NCBI GenBank assembly: GCA_002224055.1
Contig: AZLU01000023.1
Location: forward strand, 248,001-312,000
DNA length: 64,000 nt
Direction: 5' to 3'
From: Pezizomycotina sp. ARF18
Lineage: Eukaryota; Ascomycota
This document shows, piece after piece, positions 1-12,420 of the stretch. The notes below the pieces were generated by a model. That model made no database searches and was not told the DNA's origin. It saw only the letters and a list, made by a program, of their open reading frames with translations. The translations under genes and the position numbers were made by a program. Position 1 is the first letter of the stretch, and each line of letters opens with the position of its first letter.

Positions 1-1112
1 TCGTATCTCGTGGAAGCACGTTTTGATCGTCGGATAGGTAACCGTCGGGCTAGTTCTGCCGGGGAATAACTTGACTTTATAGATAAGAACCTTTTTCTTC
101 TTCAGCACAATTAGAAAATTTATTATCTTATATTTACCTATTTTCTAAAAGTTCGTTATAATACGATTGATTGGAGTATTTGAGAATAGATTTCTAGTTG
201 GAATTGAATATCGTTTCCGTCTTCGATAATAAGCACAAGGACCATCGAGTATATTGGCTTAAATACAAGGACTTTGAATGAGATCGTCTAAGGCAAATCC
301 TCCACCTCTGCCGCCTAATTCATTCTCTCGCCCTGTCTATTGCATTTAGCTAATCAACTAGTGCACTGGTTGTTTCTAGCCGGCTATAGAACTTGTAGCC
401 GGGACTCCGCGAAGTTGACCAAGCCTGGCCAAGAGGATTCTCCAAATTAACCTAGGCTTATCGACTGATAAGTCTGTCAGGGCTGACACGGCAACTGCCG
501 GAATAACAATTGCTGCATACAATATTATATGTTCTGTTACCAAAATTCTACAGTTATTCCTTTTTTCTTATTCTATGATTCTTCTTCTCTTACGTCCTGG
601 TCCACCAGGAAATATCGTGGATCACTGAATCAAGGGACCAGGGTGGTCACAGCCGCGTGGGGTACCTAAAGATACATGGTACCTTTTTCTGCACTAGTCT
701 CCAAGCCACCGACCGCGAGGCTACCAGCTACACAAAGAGCTCGTCTCCATCAACGTCAAATAATGTTTTTTACGTGCGTCTCGTTTCATTAAATCTTCCT
801 GCATGAAATTTGAATGAAGTGGTTTAAAAAATTTTAGAAATTAAAAATCGAAAAATATAGGGCCATGCTCGCAATTAACACTGATTTCTCTGATAGCGTA
901 GAGCTGCAGAGGCTACAGTCTAAAATATGGCCCCAGTTTTTTCTCTCTCTTACTGTAGAGATCAAAGTGTTATATAATTATATGTAATACGCCGTCGAGT
1001 GTCTTCGGCCTCGACTTGAACTCTGCAAATTAATAGCGCAATTTGCATGAGATTCTTCTATTTCAAAGGTTAAAAAAACACTTGCATACATTAAATTTCC
1101 AGGCCTCATCTA

Positions 1113-1147
<35 letters not shown>

Positions 1148-1647
1148 TACACGCTCCGCTCTTCCGAGTTTACCCTTGCGATTTTTGGTCAAGATCTGTC
1201 TGTCGCCCTATAGGATACCTGAACAATAAACGCAACAAGTACTAAGATCAATCTCAAAAATCACAGACTTAGAAGATCGTATATAAATAAGTTCGTTACA
1301 CATAAAGTTTCACCTGCGTATATTTCATATATAATTTATACCTGTTTGTTTCCTGCTTTGCGCTTCGACTTCCCTTTACTGATTTCTATTTTCGAGAATT
1401 TTCTAAAAACGGAAAGGTCTTGGATGCAATTACGTACTTCGATAGGCGAGATTTTGATCCTTTAAGCGAATATCATAACGAATCCAACATTCGCCTTTGA
1501 AAGAAAGAGTCACTAGGAGGATAGGTGGGAGGAAAGCGAATTGGTAGTTGCCGCTATAGAGAATACTTGGAGTGGGAAGCATTATAATTTTATTTTTGGG
1601 ATAAAGAATTTTATCGCGATCTTCAACTTCCTCATATCTCTGTGTCG
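1..1647. other. AT-rich non-coding leader
   Basis: No reading frame here has a recognisable protein or good codon texture. The stretch is AT-rich and holds a run of 19 T followed directly by 16 A (1113-1147), which is self-complementary and could fold or be unstable in replication. The part just before 1648 is presumably the upstream region of the zinc-finger/ankyrin gene, but I see no clear TATA box there. Confidence 0.6.
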
Positions 1648-3474
1648 ATGGCCCAGCAGAGATCATCGGCTCAGGCGGAGGAGAGTGCTTTGGCCGAACA
1701 AGCTTCGATACGGTCGAGACGCTCTTTGAAGAAATGTTCGCAATGCCGTAAAAATAGGAAGAAGGTGCCTCTCACCAATCCCATAAATCATTCTCTTTTG
1801 TCAATATCCGGCTTTACTGCAAGAATCCCAAAGGCTCGTATTCTAACCGATACTTGTGAATTTAGTGTTTACCAGTTGATAGAGAATGGCCCCAAAAATG
1901 CGAGAGGTGCTTAAAATCCGGATTTCAATGTTCTCCACCTCTGCTAAAGAGGAAGACGGCCCCGAAAGCTACGACTCAGGTATGCCAGAGGTTTTTAGCC
2001 TAGAAAAAAAAATCTTTTTTTAAGCTTACTGGAAACCCCAATCTAGATGTCCGTGGAGACGACGCATACGGCGAGGATGTAAGCAGCGAAGGCTGATCAA
2101 GCAAGGTATGTCTCCCGATACACTACCCTCCTTTAAGTAATAGTGTGCTGTAACTAAGTCTTGAATATAACTGTGAATTCCTAAACCTTCTATCGTTCGA
2201 TAGCTAAAGTCATGTTTTCGTAAAGGATATGGTGAGTTCTGGAGTGCATGGAGCAGTCCAAAGAGTTCGGGGCAAGCGCAACCTAAACCTTCATATCTTC
2301 TAAAATAAAAGTAGCAGAGCTAAGAAAAGACGCATGGAAAAGCAGGGTTATGATGATACTAAGTCAGGAGCTTCGATACTCAGATGTAGGTTGCCCAGGC
2401 TGAGCTCATTGCGTTGTCACTAGCTCATGTTTATCCATTACTCTTGTGCAGGCTTTCCATATTGGTTTCTTGTACCTTGCCGACAAGGAATTGAACGCAA
2501 GAAGAACGAGCATTTCTGTTACATCAAAGAATGCGACATCTGTGATTACCTCATCAGCGTAAGGAAAATATCAAATGAATTAGCCACCAGACCGAATACG
2601 CCGAATCCATAGCAGACTCTATCGTCAAGCAGTGCACGTCCCATCCGAATGACGAGAGGGTATATGTTGGACGAAGCGGATACTATCTACAACTACTTAA
2701 GGAACATGACATCAGCAATGGAATACGCTGGACGTCCATAAACAAGGCACGGATCCGCAAACTATAGGCATTCTGAGATTGCAAAGAAACTGGCCGCAGG
2801 CGAATTTTGCTCGAGAAACTGGTAAAACATAGAGATTCGCCATCAGCGAGGACAGACTCGGAGGTTTTTAGAGTACTTGCAGTGCTGGAGGAGACTTCGA
2901 AGGAGGTTTCGACGCTGATCGCAAATTTCAAGCGCCCGGCGAGACGTCTTCATGGACCTTGAGTTTCCACTACCCGCAGTACACGCGCGATAGCAAATGG
3001 TGTCCACCACCGGAAAATTTCGTTACTGATCCGACCAGCGGGACATGTTCGGGCGGAAGCCGCTGTTGTTGCAGCATTCCATGGGAAAATGGACTGGTGC
3101 GCTATGTTGATCGCGCATGCGAAGCTCCCCTTGATGAATGGATCTTTCGGGCCATACCGCACTGGAAATCGCTTCGCGCATGGGTCACGGGCGAATCGTG
3201 CAACACTTGGTAGATAGCGGAGCGGAGGTTAATCCGAAACTTCTCGCTTCTCTGCGACCGCTGCACGCTGCGTGCGTGGTGGACCTCGATATTGTCAAAA
3301 GCTGGTGGACGCTGGTGGGAAAATCGACACTGTCATGGTTTTGATGAAAGCAGCCCTTGATCTCGCACGAGAAATGGGAACTGGGGCATCAAGAACTATC
3401 TGGAAAAGAGGGCCGCGAGTCACCACGAACACCACTACTCGACCTCCCTGAAGATGATACCTTGGCCTAGATAG
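1648..3474 (+). CDS. Zn2Cys6-like finger plus ankyrin-repeat protein, interrupted
   Basis: The ATG at 1648 opens a frame with a basic cysteine motif, KKCSQCRKNRKK (about 1727-1765). After a probable intron ending in TACCAG near 1878 comes WPQKCERCLKSGFQCS (about 1890-1935). Together they form a C-x2-C ... C-x2-C-x6-C arrangement like the Zn2Cys6-type head of many fungal ankyrin proteins. Another donor (GTATGCC) follows near 1978. From 2860 to 2945 a helical stretch (EVFRVLAVLEETSKEVSTL) precedes two ankyrin-like units at 3140-3310 (GHTALEIASRMGHGRIVQHL, then LRPLHAACVVDLDIVK). The last plausible frame ends at the TAG at 3472. Several frame changes separate the pieces. By family such proteins are probably cytosolic or nuclear binding proteins; the ligand cannot be told. 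The finger and the repeats could belong to two genes, but their order and strand favour one. Confidence 0.5.
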
Positions 3475-5057
3475 GTCAGCGAAGGTATTTTCTATTTTCA
3501 GTCTTATTTGCGCTTTACGGCGCCATTACGAGACGGTTGGCGAGAGTAACTGACATTCTTGAAGCGAAAAGACTCATGTCTTAATTCATTCTGATTCTTC
3601 ATATTAAGCATCTGATGGAATAAGCAATCATATTTCGCATTTTTCTGGCATGATTTTCAAGCGCCAAATCTAGAATGATATTTTTTCTTTAGACGGCTAC
3701 TTGTTTAAACTCGGCTCGGGACAGTTTCTGGGACTGACGGCACCAGATTCTCTATATTACGCCTTTTTCCTTAACATCTCGCATTATTTTCATCAACTCG
3801 AATAGTTTTTTATCTTCTTCAGTTTCCTTCAGTTAAATCGCTCCTCGTTTCAAGTCGAAATCTACTCAGATTGTTCATTCGTTTTACACCTTTACCTCTC
3901 ATTTTGATTTGTTTATCTCTGCTGGGTTAACAGAACAAGCCACCAAATTCCCCTCGATCCAAACAGTTCTTGATTTTCTTCTTTAATTCATTTTTCGCTT
4001 TTAAAGCTATTTATCCATTGTTTCTTTGGAGCGGCATGAAATGCTGTCTAAAAGACCAAAGAAAATGGTAACTCTCGTTATCGAACAGGCCGCGGAGCGC
4101 GTATAAGTCGCTATAGAAAGGTCCGTTTCAAAGGCTAATTGTATATTGTTTTAAGTCTTGTTTTCGGTTTAGATAAAAGGAATGTGGTGAGGTTATTTCT
4201 AGCGCATTGCTCCTGCATTTTGGTTTTTCTGTCTGTTTCTCTGTTTATTGCATTGCAAATTTTCTCATACCTGTTGAAACGCATTTTATTGTCTTAAGTC
4301 TGGCGTTTTCATTGGCACAAAGTTATTTACAGATTCCACGACCTCATTGTAAATGATTGGATTCGTCATGTCTTACTTCTCTATTTCTTTCTTTTACATA
4401 TTCCCCATCCGAGCACGGGCTTGACACTCTGTTTTACCTTCACGATTTTTTCCGTTGTTCGCGAACGCTGCATGTTTCTCATTTTCCCTTGCTGCTCCGC
4501 CTTGTATATTTTAATGTAGATATATCTATTTCTGTAATTCAATATATTTATACTTGTATATAGCTTACGGGAGACAAAAATCTTGATATTGTCGCGTATT
4601 TAGCGTTTTTTTGGAATACATATCGAAGGCGCTGATATTACTGTTCTATATGGGCGATAGAGCTCCTTCGAATTCGTATACGAATTTCTCCACACACGGA
4701 CACGATTTTTTCTCTCTACTCAGATAGAAATAACTTTTTTTTTCCTTTGTAAAAAAAAAAAAAAAAAAAAAAATTGGAATGATAATGGAAGGCTGGAAAG
4801 GAAGTATATGCTAGGTGCCTTCATCCAATACTTTATATTTGACTCTTTTCGGGCTTTGCCCTATTTCTTGTACTGTACATATTTGCCTTGTTTTTTTTAC
4901 CATAGTGGCGTAATCCCCGGTATTAGGTTGCCGCTATTAAGAAGGCTGAACTTGATGGTTCATACAAGATACTGGCATGGTACGCTCTGATATGATGTAC
5001 AGTTCAAGATACTACAAAGCATCATTTGCAATACGGCCGTGAATAACTTTAGTAGAT
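3475..5057. other. Intergenic, AT-rich, no gene seen
   Basis: Short open frames here are T-rich, hydrophobic by composition only, and have no motif. The stretch holds a 23-nt A run at 4751-4773. I see no promoter-like or structured RNA element that I can support. Confidence 0.55.
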
Positions 5058-6150
5058 TTGGAAGCGAAGGGGACGTTCAAGGAATCTCCTCGGTTGTTCG
5101 CTTCACATGCTGCTAAGACCGAATATTGCTTTCGCTACCGACTCGCCGACTTGAAGTTCGAAGCGATAATCCACTTTCATGCTAAAGAAATACTGCGGCT
5201 CGCGCAGGAGTACTCTGTGGTGTTATATTCCGAATGGACTGAGACTTCTTCTAAGACCACAAGGGAACGTTCCCGGCGCCCTTCGCTTGAGAACGACAGG
5301 CAGGAGGGCTAAAGGAAATTTGTACGGGAACCACAAATTTTCATAAACTTTAATCATGATATAACGGTGGTCCCGAGACGTCACGCCTAATGGGTACGGC
5401 CCGAGTATGGTCAGGGATCAAGTGATACAGTGATGCTTGGCGTATTCACCGCCTCTGTTCGCGACTGAAGCGATCCGAAGTCTTGTTTACGAAAGATGCG
5501 GAGGACCACTCATATTGAGGCATCTTCGGAGCTCACCCTGGTGAACGCGTGGAGGGTTACGTTAGGACGTGTGCAGTCTGTGGCTAAACTTCTTCGACGA
5601 TCGCTGCATCAATAAAGACAGCAATTTTTCGCACCCAAATTCGACCAGTATCGCAGTTCTGAGCCAATCTGATGACCTGTAGCATCTCGGTGCCCCACGA
5701 GGTCCATAAAGCCGGCATCGGATCCGTTTCAAATTTTCAAGTAGATCATTAACCTATTTCTCTCTTCTCGCGGAGTTCAACCTTCTTACTGAGGCAGGTA
5801 CCTTAGGCTAAGTGGTCGACATGGCCATAGTCGTCGTCTTCCAGGTCTTCTACGTCGATCGAAGACTCTTATTGTGAGCGTGGTCCCGTGATCATGGAGA
5901 AAATTGTGTAAGTGGCTGCAACTACGAGGCGTTGGCACGATATCTCGATAACTACAGCCTGTTTCAATCTATATGATTAGCACTTCAACCAATCTGAGGT
6001 AGTCAGATCCTTCATTTTTCTACCTCGTGCGTTGTCAAAGCGATAGATGTTATTTGTTTCCTTAATCTCTATCCCATTGGTTATTTCATTCAACAATCAC
6101 TTCAATTTGTTTCACGGCTTCTGGGTATATTTTGCCTAGAGTATCCTGAA
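5058..6150 (+). pseudogene. Coding-like remnant, function unknown
   Basis: The base composition rises toward that of the genes, and plus-strand frames read like protein in patches: an 84-codon frame at 5058-5312 without a preceding ATG (it opens with TTG), and further patches around 5480-5640 and 5800-5960 in other frames. Stops and frame changes break it every 20-80 codons. I recognise no domain. It may be an old gene remnant or the last exons of an undetected gene. This call rests on codon texture alone. Confidence 0.2.
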
Positions 6151-6440
6151 AGACCGACTATATCCACTTTGTTCTATCGTGATTTTTAAATCAAAAATTT
6201 TCATTACAATAACTATGAGTACAACTACCTAGCCATTTAATAGGATCACGATGGGTGAAAGAATAAACAAGAAACCCGATACTTTATATTAGTGATCTTT
6301 TTTTCCTTTTTTCTCTTCTTTTTTTTAGATTCAAACATTTCATAATATTTCTGTATACAAGTAATAGGGAATTTTAGTGTCCGAAGCGCTTTCGTAGAGG
6401 AGCCTAGGAGTAAATCTGTTCCTTTCTTTGAGTCTTTTTC

Positions 6441-6479
6441 CTGAGTCCTTTCCCTGAGTCCTTTCCCTGAGTCCTTTCC
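6441..6479. repeat. Perfect 13-bp tandem repeat, three copies
   Basis: The unit CTGAGTCCTTTCC occurs three times without mismatch (6441-6453, 6454-6466, 6467-6479). A partial related unit lies just before it. It sits in a gene-free, pyrimidine-rich stretch. The unit length is not a multiple of three, so it is unlikely to be maintained as coding sequence. Confidence 0.9.
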
Positions 6480-7380
6480 TTCTTTTCCCCCCTTTCTATA
6501 ACACACGATCTTATGAGTTCGGAGAAACAGCTTCCATCACCAGAAGTATTTCGGGACAATATCATCCCAGCAACATGAAACTGTTGAAGCACCAACGTCA
6601 ACTTTCCATCTTGAGCAGTAATGCGAGTGCGGTTTAAGAGCACTTATTGTATTGATGGCACGATTTGGGAAAGCTCTGTTAAACCAAATAGACAAGCGTT
6701 TCATACAATCCAAATCCTTTCGCGCTTAGATAAATCAGGATTAGAAATAGGAAAATATAGATTTTAAATGTCTAGAATCGAACATGAGCCCTTACAATTA
6801 CAAGATATCTAGCTTTGTTCTCACCGTCTTATTTACTTTATTTCCTATTGCTTATGCTACAAAGAATCAGAACTTATAAGTAAATGTTAACCAAATCGCT
6901 TACGCTTTAGTTAAGTCTTCAGTAAATGAACGAATGCCTTGGTAAAGAAAAGTGGAAAGAGTAATATCAAATCGCAAATCGCGAACAAGAAAACCCCAAC
7001 TTGTCCAAACCCGAGCCCATTTATTGCTACTGAGGTGTTTTGGGGTAACGTGGCGGGGAAATATGAATTTCCGAAAATTCTGTCGCTTTTTTTTTTTTTT
7101 TTTTTTTTTTTGAGAAATTTGTAGAGCAAAAAGGAGCTCAATTTGTCTCTATCTGAAAGAATCAGACAAATAGCAATATCATCCAAGCTTGGACCAATAA
7201 TCCTCTAGATACATTGTTTGGAGGCGAGCACGGACGAATCCAGGGCTCTGCATTCTCTATAATCCCAGGTACCACCGAGGTAGACTTGCGTCGGCAGTGC
7301 TGAGCCCTTTCAACTTTGCAACATCAAGCCACTGTCAGAGCTGAAGTTTCGAACATTGCCCCAAGCACAGGCCACCGTTC
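6480..7380. other. Intergenic region with T25 tract
   Basis: No convincing gene. The open frames on the minus strand are lysine- and phenylalanine-rich products of homopurine sequence and of a 25-nt T run at 7087-7111. The right end serves as upstream region of the CYTH-domain gene. Confidence 0.5.
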
Positions 7381-7386
7381 TATAAA
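7381..7386 (+). promoter_or_regulatory. TATA box of CYTH-domain gene
   Basis: TATAAA lies 52 nt before the ATG at 7439. That spacing leaves only a short leader, which is possible in fungi but tight, so the assignment is tentative. Confidence 0.35.
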
Positions 7387-7438
7387 CAGCGACCTTTCTA
7401 ATTCCTTCCGAATCCTTTCGCTTAAAAATTCCACGATC

Positions 7439-8132
7439 ATGTCGTTACGACGGTTCTCATCGGTTTCAAAAAAGCTCCTTGAGGTCGAGCAAAAGTTCAC
7501 TTATCTCCCCGCCTCCTTCCTGCCTTAGAAGCAAACCAAGGTCGCCCTCCGTTCAAATCCTGGCTTTTCTGCACGCCTCCAAATTCCGCGACACGTACTT
7601 CGACGATGACATGGGTACCCTGTTTAAGAAGCGCATCTACGTCCGTAAACGCGATGATGCTTGGGAGCTCAAGATGAAGGTCACGCCCGGTTCATCTTCT
7701 AGCGCAAACAAAGAAAACGACGCTAGCTCTGGGACAATGGGTACGACAGGGTTACCTACGACGAAATATCGGATACCGACACAATCCTGCGCATCTTATC
7801 GAAACATTTAGCCTCAGTCAAACCGGCGCCGCAGGCAAACTTTGGACTAAAATCGTTCTGCGATTATGTTACCTCTAGGCGTGTCTTTAAAGCGACGAGA
7901 AGTTTTCCATCATGTTGGACGAGACCAACTTCCGTCATTCGGCCGGGGAAATTGAACTCATGTCCCGGAGGAGGAAGCAGACGGAGCACGCAAGGAGATC
8001 GAGGTTTTCATGGAACAATACAAGTGGTTTTTTAAGCCATTGGAAATATTACGATGATATGGGACGCCTATCGAGCCAAAGGGAAAGATGTCGGCATATT
8101 TCGAGAAGTTTGGAATGCCTTTCAAATCGTGA
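7439..8132 (+). CDS. CYTH-domain (thiamine triphosphatase-like) protein, interrupted
   Basis: The frame from 7439 begins with a short leader and then LEVEQKFTYL, which carries the ExExK signature of the CYTH superfamily. Next come FRDTYFDDD (about 7588-7614) and RKRDDAWELKMKV (about 7651-7690), matching the RDTYYD and RxR...WELK segments of animal and fungal thiamine triphosphatases. Further on, VMLDETNFRHSAGEIELM (about 7910-7965) and KGKMSAYFEKF (about 8078-8110) match the conserved C-terminal part. By family the enzyme hydrolyses thiamine triphosphate or another triphosphate with Mg2+ bound in a beta-barrel tunnel. Three or four single-base frame changes separate the pieces; the order and all signature residues are kept. 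The stop is the TGA at 8130. The exact substrate is not decidable from sequence. Confidence 0.75.
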
Positions 8133-8799
8133 TGGCATGTATTATTATATTCTGCTACATCCATAGCGCACTTCTGGCATTGATTGACGTCGCTTTCGGA
8201 GGCAAGTACATATAAATAAGATTAACCTAGCATCTCTACATTAGCGTGTCATTCTTCCTACGAAATTCAAAGCAGTGGTATTAATTGCGTGAGTCATTTC
8301 ACAATTTGGGCTTCTAATACTAGGTTAGATGCATGCGAGGAACATTCTGGTGCTTGGCCGCGGACGGAATATTGCTAGCATCTAGAGGATCATGTAAAGT
8401 CTAGTTCTAAGTTCCATTTCCCTAACATGGTTAATTGTGCATATGTCTTCTAGAACATAGACGGAACTGAAGTCTGCGGTTACCCGTAATGTCTAAATAA
8501 TCGAACAAGTAGTTCCTTGTAGTTTGCCCGTACTTGTGGAAGCACTACGATCTGGAAGATACGATTATCTTCCAGAACTTACCGTGTTTCCAAGCTCAAC
8601 TTTGGTTACGTAGAAAATCTGAGCTATGAACTTCGACGCGTACAAATACTAAAGTTTGTCTCTTGAAAGGTAAAGAGACATTCTTTTCAAATTCACTTCA
8701 TATAAGCCCGCCCGAATTCACGATTTTATACATTCATCAACCTTTGCACCAACAATCGCGAGAATCAACTCAAGGCACCAAACTTATTCTTTGCTAAAA
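8133..8799. other. Intergenic and promoter region
   Basis: No gene seen. TATAAG at 8701-8706 lies about 100 nt before the ATG at 8800 and is the best TATA candidate for the RNase III-fold gene. The leader between them is C/A-rich, as is common in fungal 5' untranslated regions. Confidence 0.45.
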
Positions 8800-9362
8800 A
8801 TGGCATTCATGATCATGTCCAAATTGAACATTCCTGCGCTACCGCGTAGTTTCCTAGTTCGATACAACCACAACGGCCCGAAGGAATCCGGCAAACCTCT
8901 GACCTCCCCGAAAGTCGCTATAGAATCTAGGATCCAAGCTTGGAAGGGCGACACCATCCTCAAGTACCTTGCGACGAACTATGTCCTTGAGAAATATCCT
9001 CCTAAGTCTTCGCTTAAAGAGGCTCACGTGGGTTGTCCTTGATTTTGATTTTCGCTACAGCAATGTAGCCCCTCTGTAGTCGTTCGTAGTTCTCACTCAG
9101 AGCATATATCCATTGCTAACATTATTAACTTCCCCTGCTCTTAGAACTTCAGGGAAAAAATATTTCAGAACAAAGCTATCTCCGCGGTATCGAGGATCTC
9201 AAGCTCTGTGAGCCGAACGAGGGTGTAAAAGATAGCGCACGTGCGTTGAAGGCCCACATCACGGACCTTCTCCCGAAGATAGGCCTCAACCAGTTGCAAA
9301 AGTGGTACAACGAAGTAATGGAAACGAGATACGAAAAGCATGGACATTCTTCGAAAAAGTAA
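8800..9362 (+). CDS. Small RNase III-fold protein
   Basis: The ATG at 8800 is in good context (AAAAATGG). Exon 1 runs to about 9027 and reads through AWKGDTILKYLATNYVLEKY, which resembles the GDAVL...L..YL...YP core of the RNase III domain. A donor GTGGGT at 9028, a GCTAAC branch near 9113 and the acceptor TTAG at 9141-9144 remove an intron in phase. Exon 2 starts NFREKIFQNKAISAV, similar to the LVSNKTLA helix. One frame change (about 9190-9220) is needed to reach ALKAHITDLLPKIGLNQLQ and KWYNEVM, like the ADALEALIGA...GL..... helix. The product would be about 150 residues, far shorter than Dicer or Rnt1. The second acidic catalytic signature is not clearly present, so it may be a non-catalytic RNase III fold, such as those in mitochondrial ribosomal proteins. 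Confidence 0.45.
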
Positions 9363-10099
9363 TTACTACAGGTAGCCTTGCATTATACTTGTGTAAATGT
9401 GCACAGAGGCAAATAGTGGCAATTAGGTTTGTGGAGGAAATATCCGCCGTAGGAAACTTGGGAACTGGCGTGGACATCGAAACAAGGATTCTCTGGGGTA
9501 GCTTTTTAGTATCCTATTGTAATGAATTCGATATATCTGTTGTTTATTTCTTTTTTTTGTCTTCGGAGAGTTCTGGACTACTGTTTTTTTTTATAAAGGA
9601 AGGGGCTTAGAACTGTTGCGCTAGCATCCCTTCGAAACTTCGTTCCAAAGACGCTTTGCTTTTAGAAATAATATTAGCCTTACCCTATAGTATATTAAAA
9701 GACATGAAAAAAAAGGGGATAACTAATCTATTCGGTTTACATGCGAGAGGATGCTACGTTTGGCGTTAGTTTTCAAGGTTTATCGTCCTTTATTCTCCTG
9801 TTTCTCTTTAGTTTTCAAAGGAATTGTTGTTCCCCTTGAGACGTATGCCTCTAATAGTATTGTTTCTGTTTAGCTAAATCAGCAATCGAGTTGAGCATTG
9901 AGTAGTGTAGCCAATAACGGTTTTAAAGATACAAAATGCTAGAGTTCTGCAATCTGAATATTCCATTTCCATCCCGTCCGATTTATTCCATACTTTGGTC
10001 GCTTACCGCAGTAAGGTCTAAAAGAATAATCGTAGTAATAACGGTCTTGGCAAGGCTCTCACACTCCGCATTGTTCATGACGAATATATTCACAGCTAC
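9363..10099. other. Intergenic, no gene seen
   Basis: AT-rich sequence with short frames only. It separates the RNase III-fold gene from the cysteine-rich gene and presumably holds the promoter of the latter, though no strong TATA box stands out. Confidence 0.5.
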
Positions 10100-10752
10100 A
10101 TGGTCTTCTTACTTCTCTTCATCGTTTCCGCAAAACCAATACCTCCTACCAGCATAAGAAGCATTGCGAAAGTTTAGGTCGTGAGTATAGATATATTCTC
10201 ATAAGCGGCCATCACTCACGACTTTCTCTCTGCCTAATATGTCTTGATACGTTGGAATACATCTCGAACAATATTACAATATTTCGTATTCTTTCATAAG
10301 CTTTCGGAGGTAATATATGATAGAGCCACTAACTGATTGGCTTCTGAATCATACCAGCTGTTGGCGGTCTCTGTCATGTCAATTCCGATTGCTGCGACGG
10401 GTATGGCTGTTTCTTCGGCCAGGGCTACGGCGTATGCACCTCTGCAACTGCGGTTACAACGACAAGTAACAATACCCTTTCGCCGCCGAGGCCGAGTGCT
10501 AATTGCCAACCAAGTGGTAAATATGTTCTTCTCTTGGCGAATATTCAGGATTCGTTTTCATGGTGATTATTGTAGGTTCAGATATGGAAATACTAATAAA
10601 TTATTTTCTTTCATATGCTCCATCAGGCGCCCCTTGTAGCACGCAACCTTGGATCTCATGGGCAACGGGTGTTGCCCTGGTTACATGTGCTTTCCTTACC
10701 CTAACCCAAACAACTATCCATGGGATTACTATCGGCATGGCTTAATGTTGGA

Positions 10753-10782
10753 GCTTTGACATGCACGGCTTTGACATGCACG
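10753..10782 (+). repeat. 15-bp tandem duplication, in register with codons
   Basis: GCTTTGACATGCACG occurs twice in direct succession. Fifteen bases equal five codons, and the frame that fits the cysteine-rich protein reads an FDMHG unit twice before GYYDW. The copies are identical, so the duplication is recent. Confidence 0.85.
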
Positions 10783-12399
10783 GATATTACGACTGGACCG
10801 ATGTGTTGAAAAAAAGTGGTCAGTTTGGCTATTTAATACCTTTATTTGATTTATGATACTGCCGGCGGACCGCTGACATAGATAGGTTAAATATAGATTC
10901 ATGTGTAGGAGATATACCTCTCTGCTGCAAGTGACTGGAGTGTCTGGATGGAAAATGCGCTGATCCGCCTCCGCCGCCCACAACGACTACGATGACATCT
11001 AGTATAGACACGTCAGCTCTCATGCTAGAAGCAAGTTTATGGCTAATAGGGCCTCCGAAGAGTAATTGTAATCATGACAACAACGACATCGGGCGCAGCG
11101 GCCTCAAGTTTCTCAGAAAGATCAAGTAAATGGGGAATAAGTCCAATGCTTGCACCCTCCCCGCACGGTCAAGGAGGCACTAATACCGTACCTTCAACGC
11201 AAGTTTAGAAGCAGTCACAGCCATTACGACAGATATGAAGCTAAGTAAGGATGGAGAAGTGGCAAGTAGCGCAATACCTAGCTCGCCTACAGCACAGACG
11301 TCCGGCTCCATTCCCCAGGCGGCTGATGAAGAACACATTACATCTCTCTCACCGGCTATAGGGTCGGGGACACACATTCGTTTAGAATACCCACCGAAGG
11401 TCAATAAACTATCCCCTTCAAAAACCTGCACATCCAACACCTAGCTTGACTAAACCACCCATTTACGATGCTGAGCTACGATCACCGCGAGCTCGGAAAT
11501 GACTGAGAAAACTAAGCATACGAAGACCAATGAAAGCAGAGGACATAACTTTATCCATGCTTCAGGGGATGCGGATAAGCCGGCACCAAAGCAATGATCA
11601 CAAGTCCGAAGACTAGAGCGAAAGTAATAGTGGCTATAAGGGTCGGGTCTCACCTGTCAACTAAAACAGTATGGAGAGCAGCTACTGAGCACCACAAGCC
11701 GACTCATACATTGCACGGAAATAGGCAAAATGGAGCTCCGATTCCCTCAAGAACGTCTGACTTAGCCCAATCCCACCTTGATGGCCATTCAGCCACTCCA
11801 AGACCGCACAAGCCTTTCCTTACTCATATCCCGTCAAAAAGATCTTCGGAGCTAGATTCTGCGTTACAACTGGTACACGTTGGCAGTTCTACTATTCTGG
11901 TGATATACTAGCTACTACCGGCGTATCGTCAGTTTCGAAGTAGCATCTGTCTTAGACTCGTTGTACAGCTTTCGAATCAGCATCTTATATTTCGTCAGGT
12001 TCCAATATCTTGTCTAGTTTTGACGTTCCATCTACGCAGGACTGGACTTCAACCCACTATAAGTCTTTTTCTACGGGAACCATCCATTCTGGATTTAACC
12101 CTCTTTGAGTTCCGACATCTCCACCAGGATCGATCAGCCACTCATGATAGGATCTTTACTTCGAATTCTCACCAATCAAGCAAGCAATACTTGGACCTTC
12201 CTAGCGACTCTTTTATTATCAGCAGTCCGTTCTCAACATATCATCATTTTGCTACTGAGAGCCCATCGGGTTCCAGATTCGCACCGTAAACATCCGCGAC
12301 CATCCCATAGACAGGATTTTTCGATTACGCACTTGTCTTATTTGCACTATTCTTCGCATTACTATGACTCAAGGATTCGGAGAGTTTAACGCCTACTCA

Positions 12400-12420
12400 C
12401 CACTCGCTCCACTCGCTCCA
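12400..12420. repeat. 9-bp tandem repeat, 2.3 copies
   Basis: CCACTCGCT is repeated twice plus three bases. It lies inside the low-complexity part of the long cysteine-rich gene, and nine bases keep the reading frame. Confidence 0.7.

Noticed and set aside
11180-11653. Minus-strand frames with membrane-like segments
   Set aside because: They are complementary to Ser/Pro/Thr-rich plus-strand sequence of the cysteine-rich gene; hydrophobic shadows are expected there.
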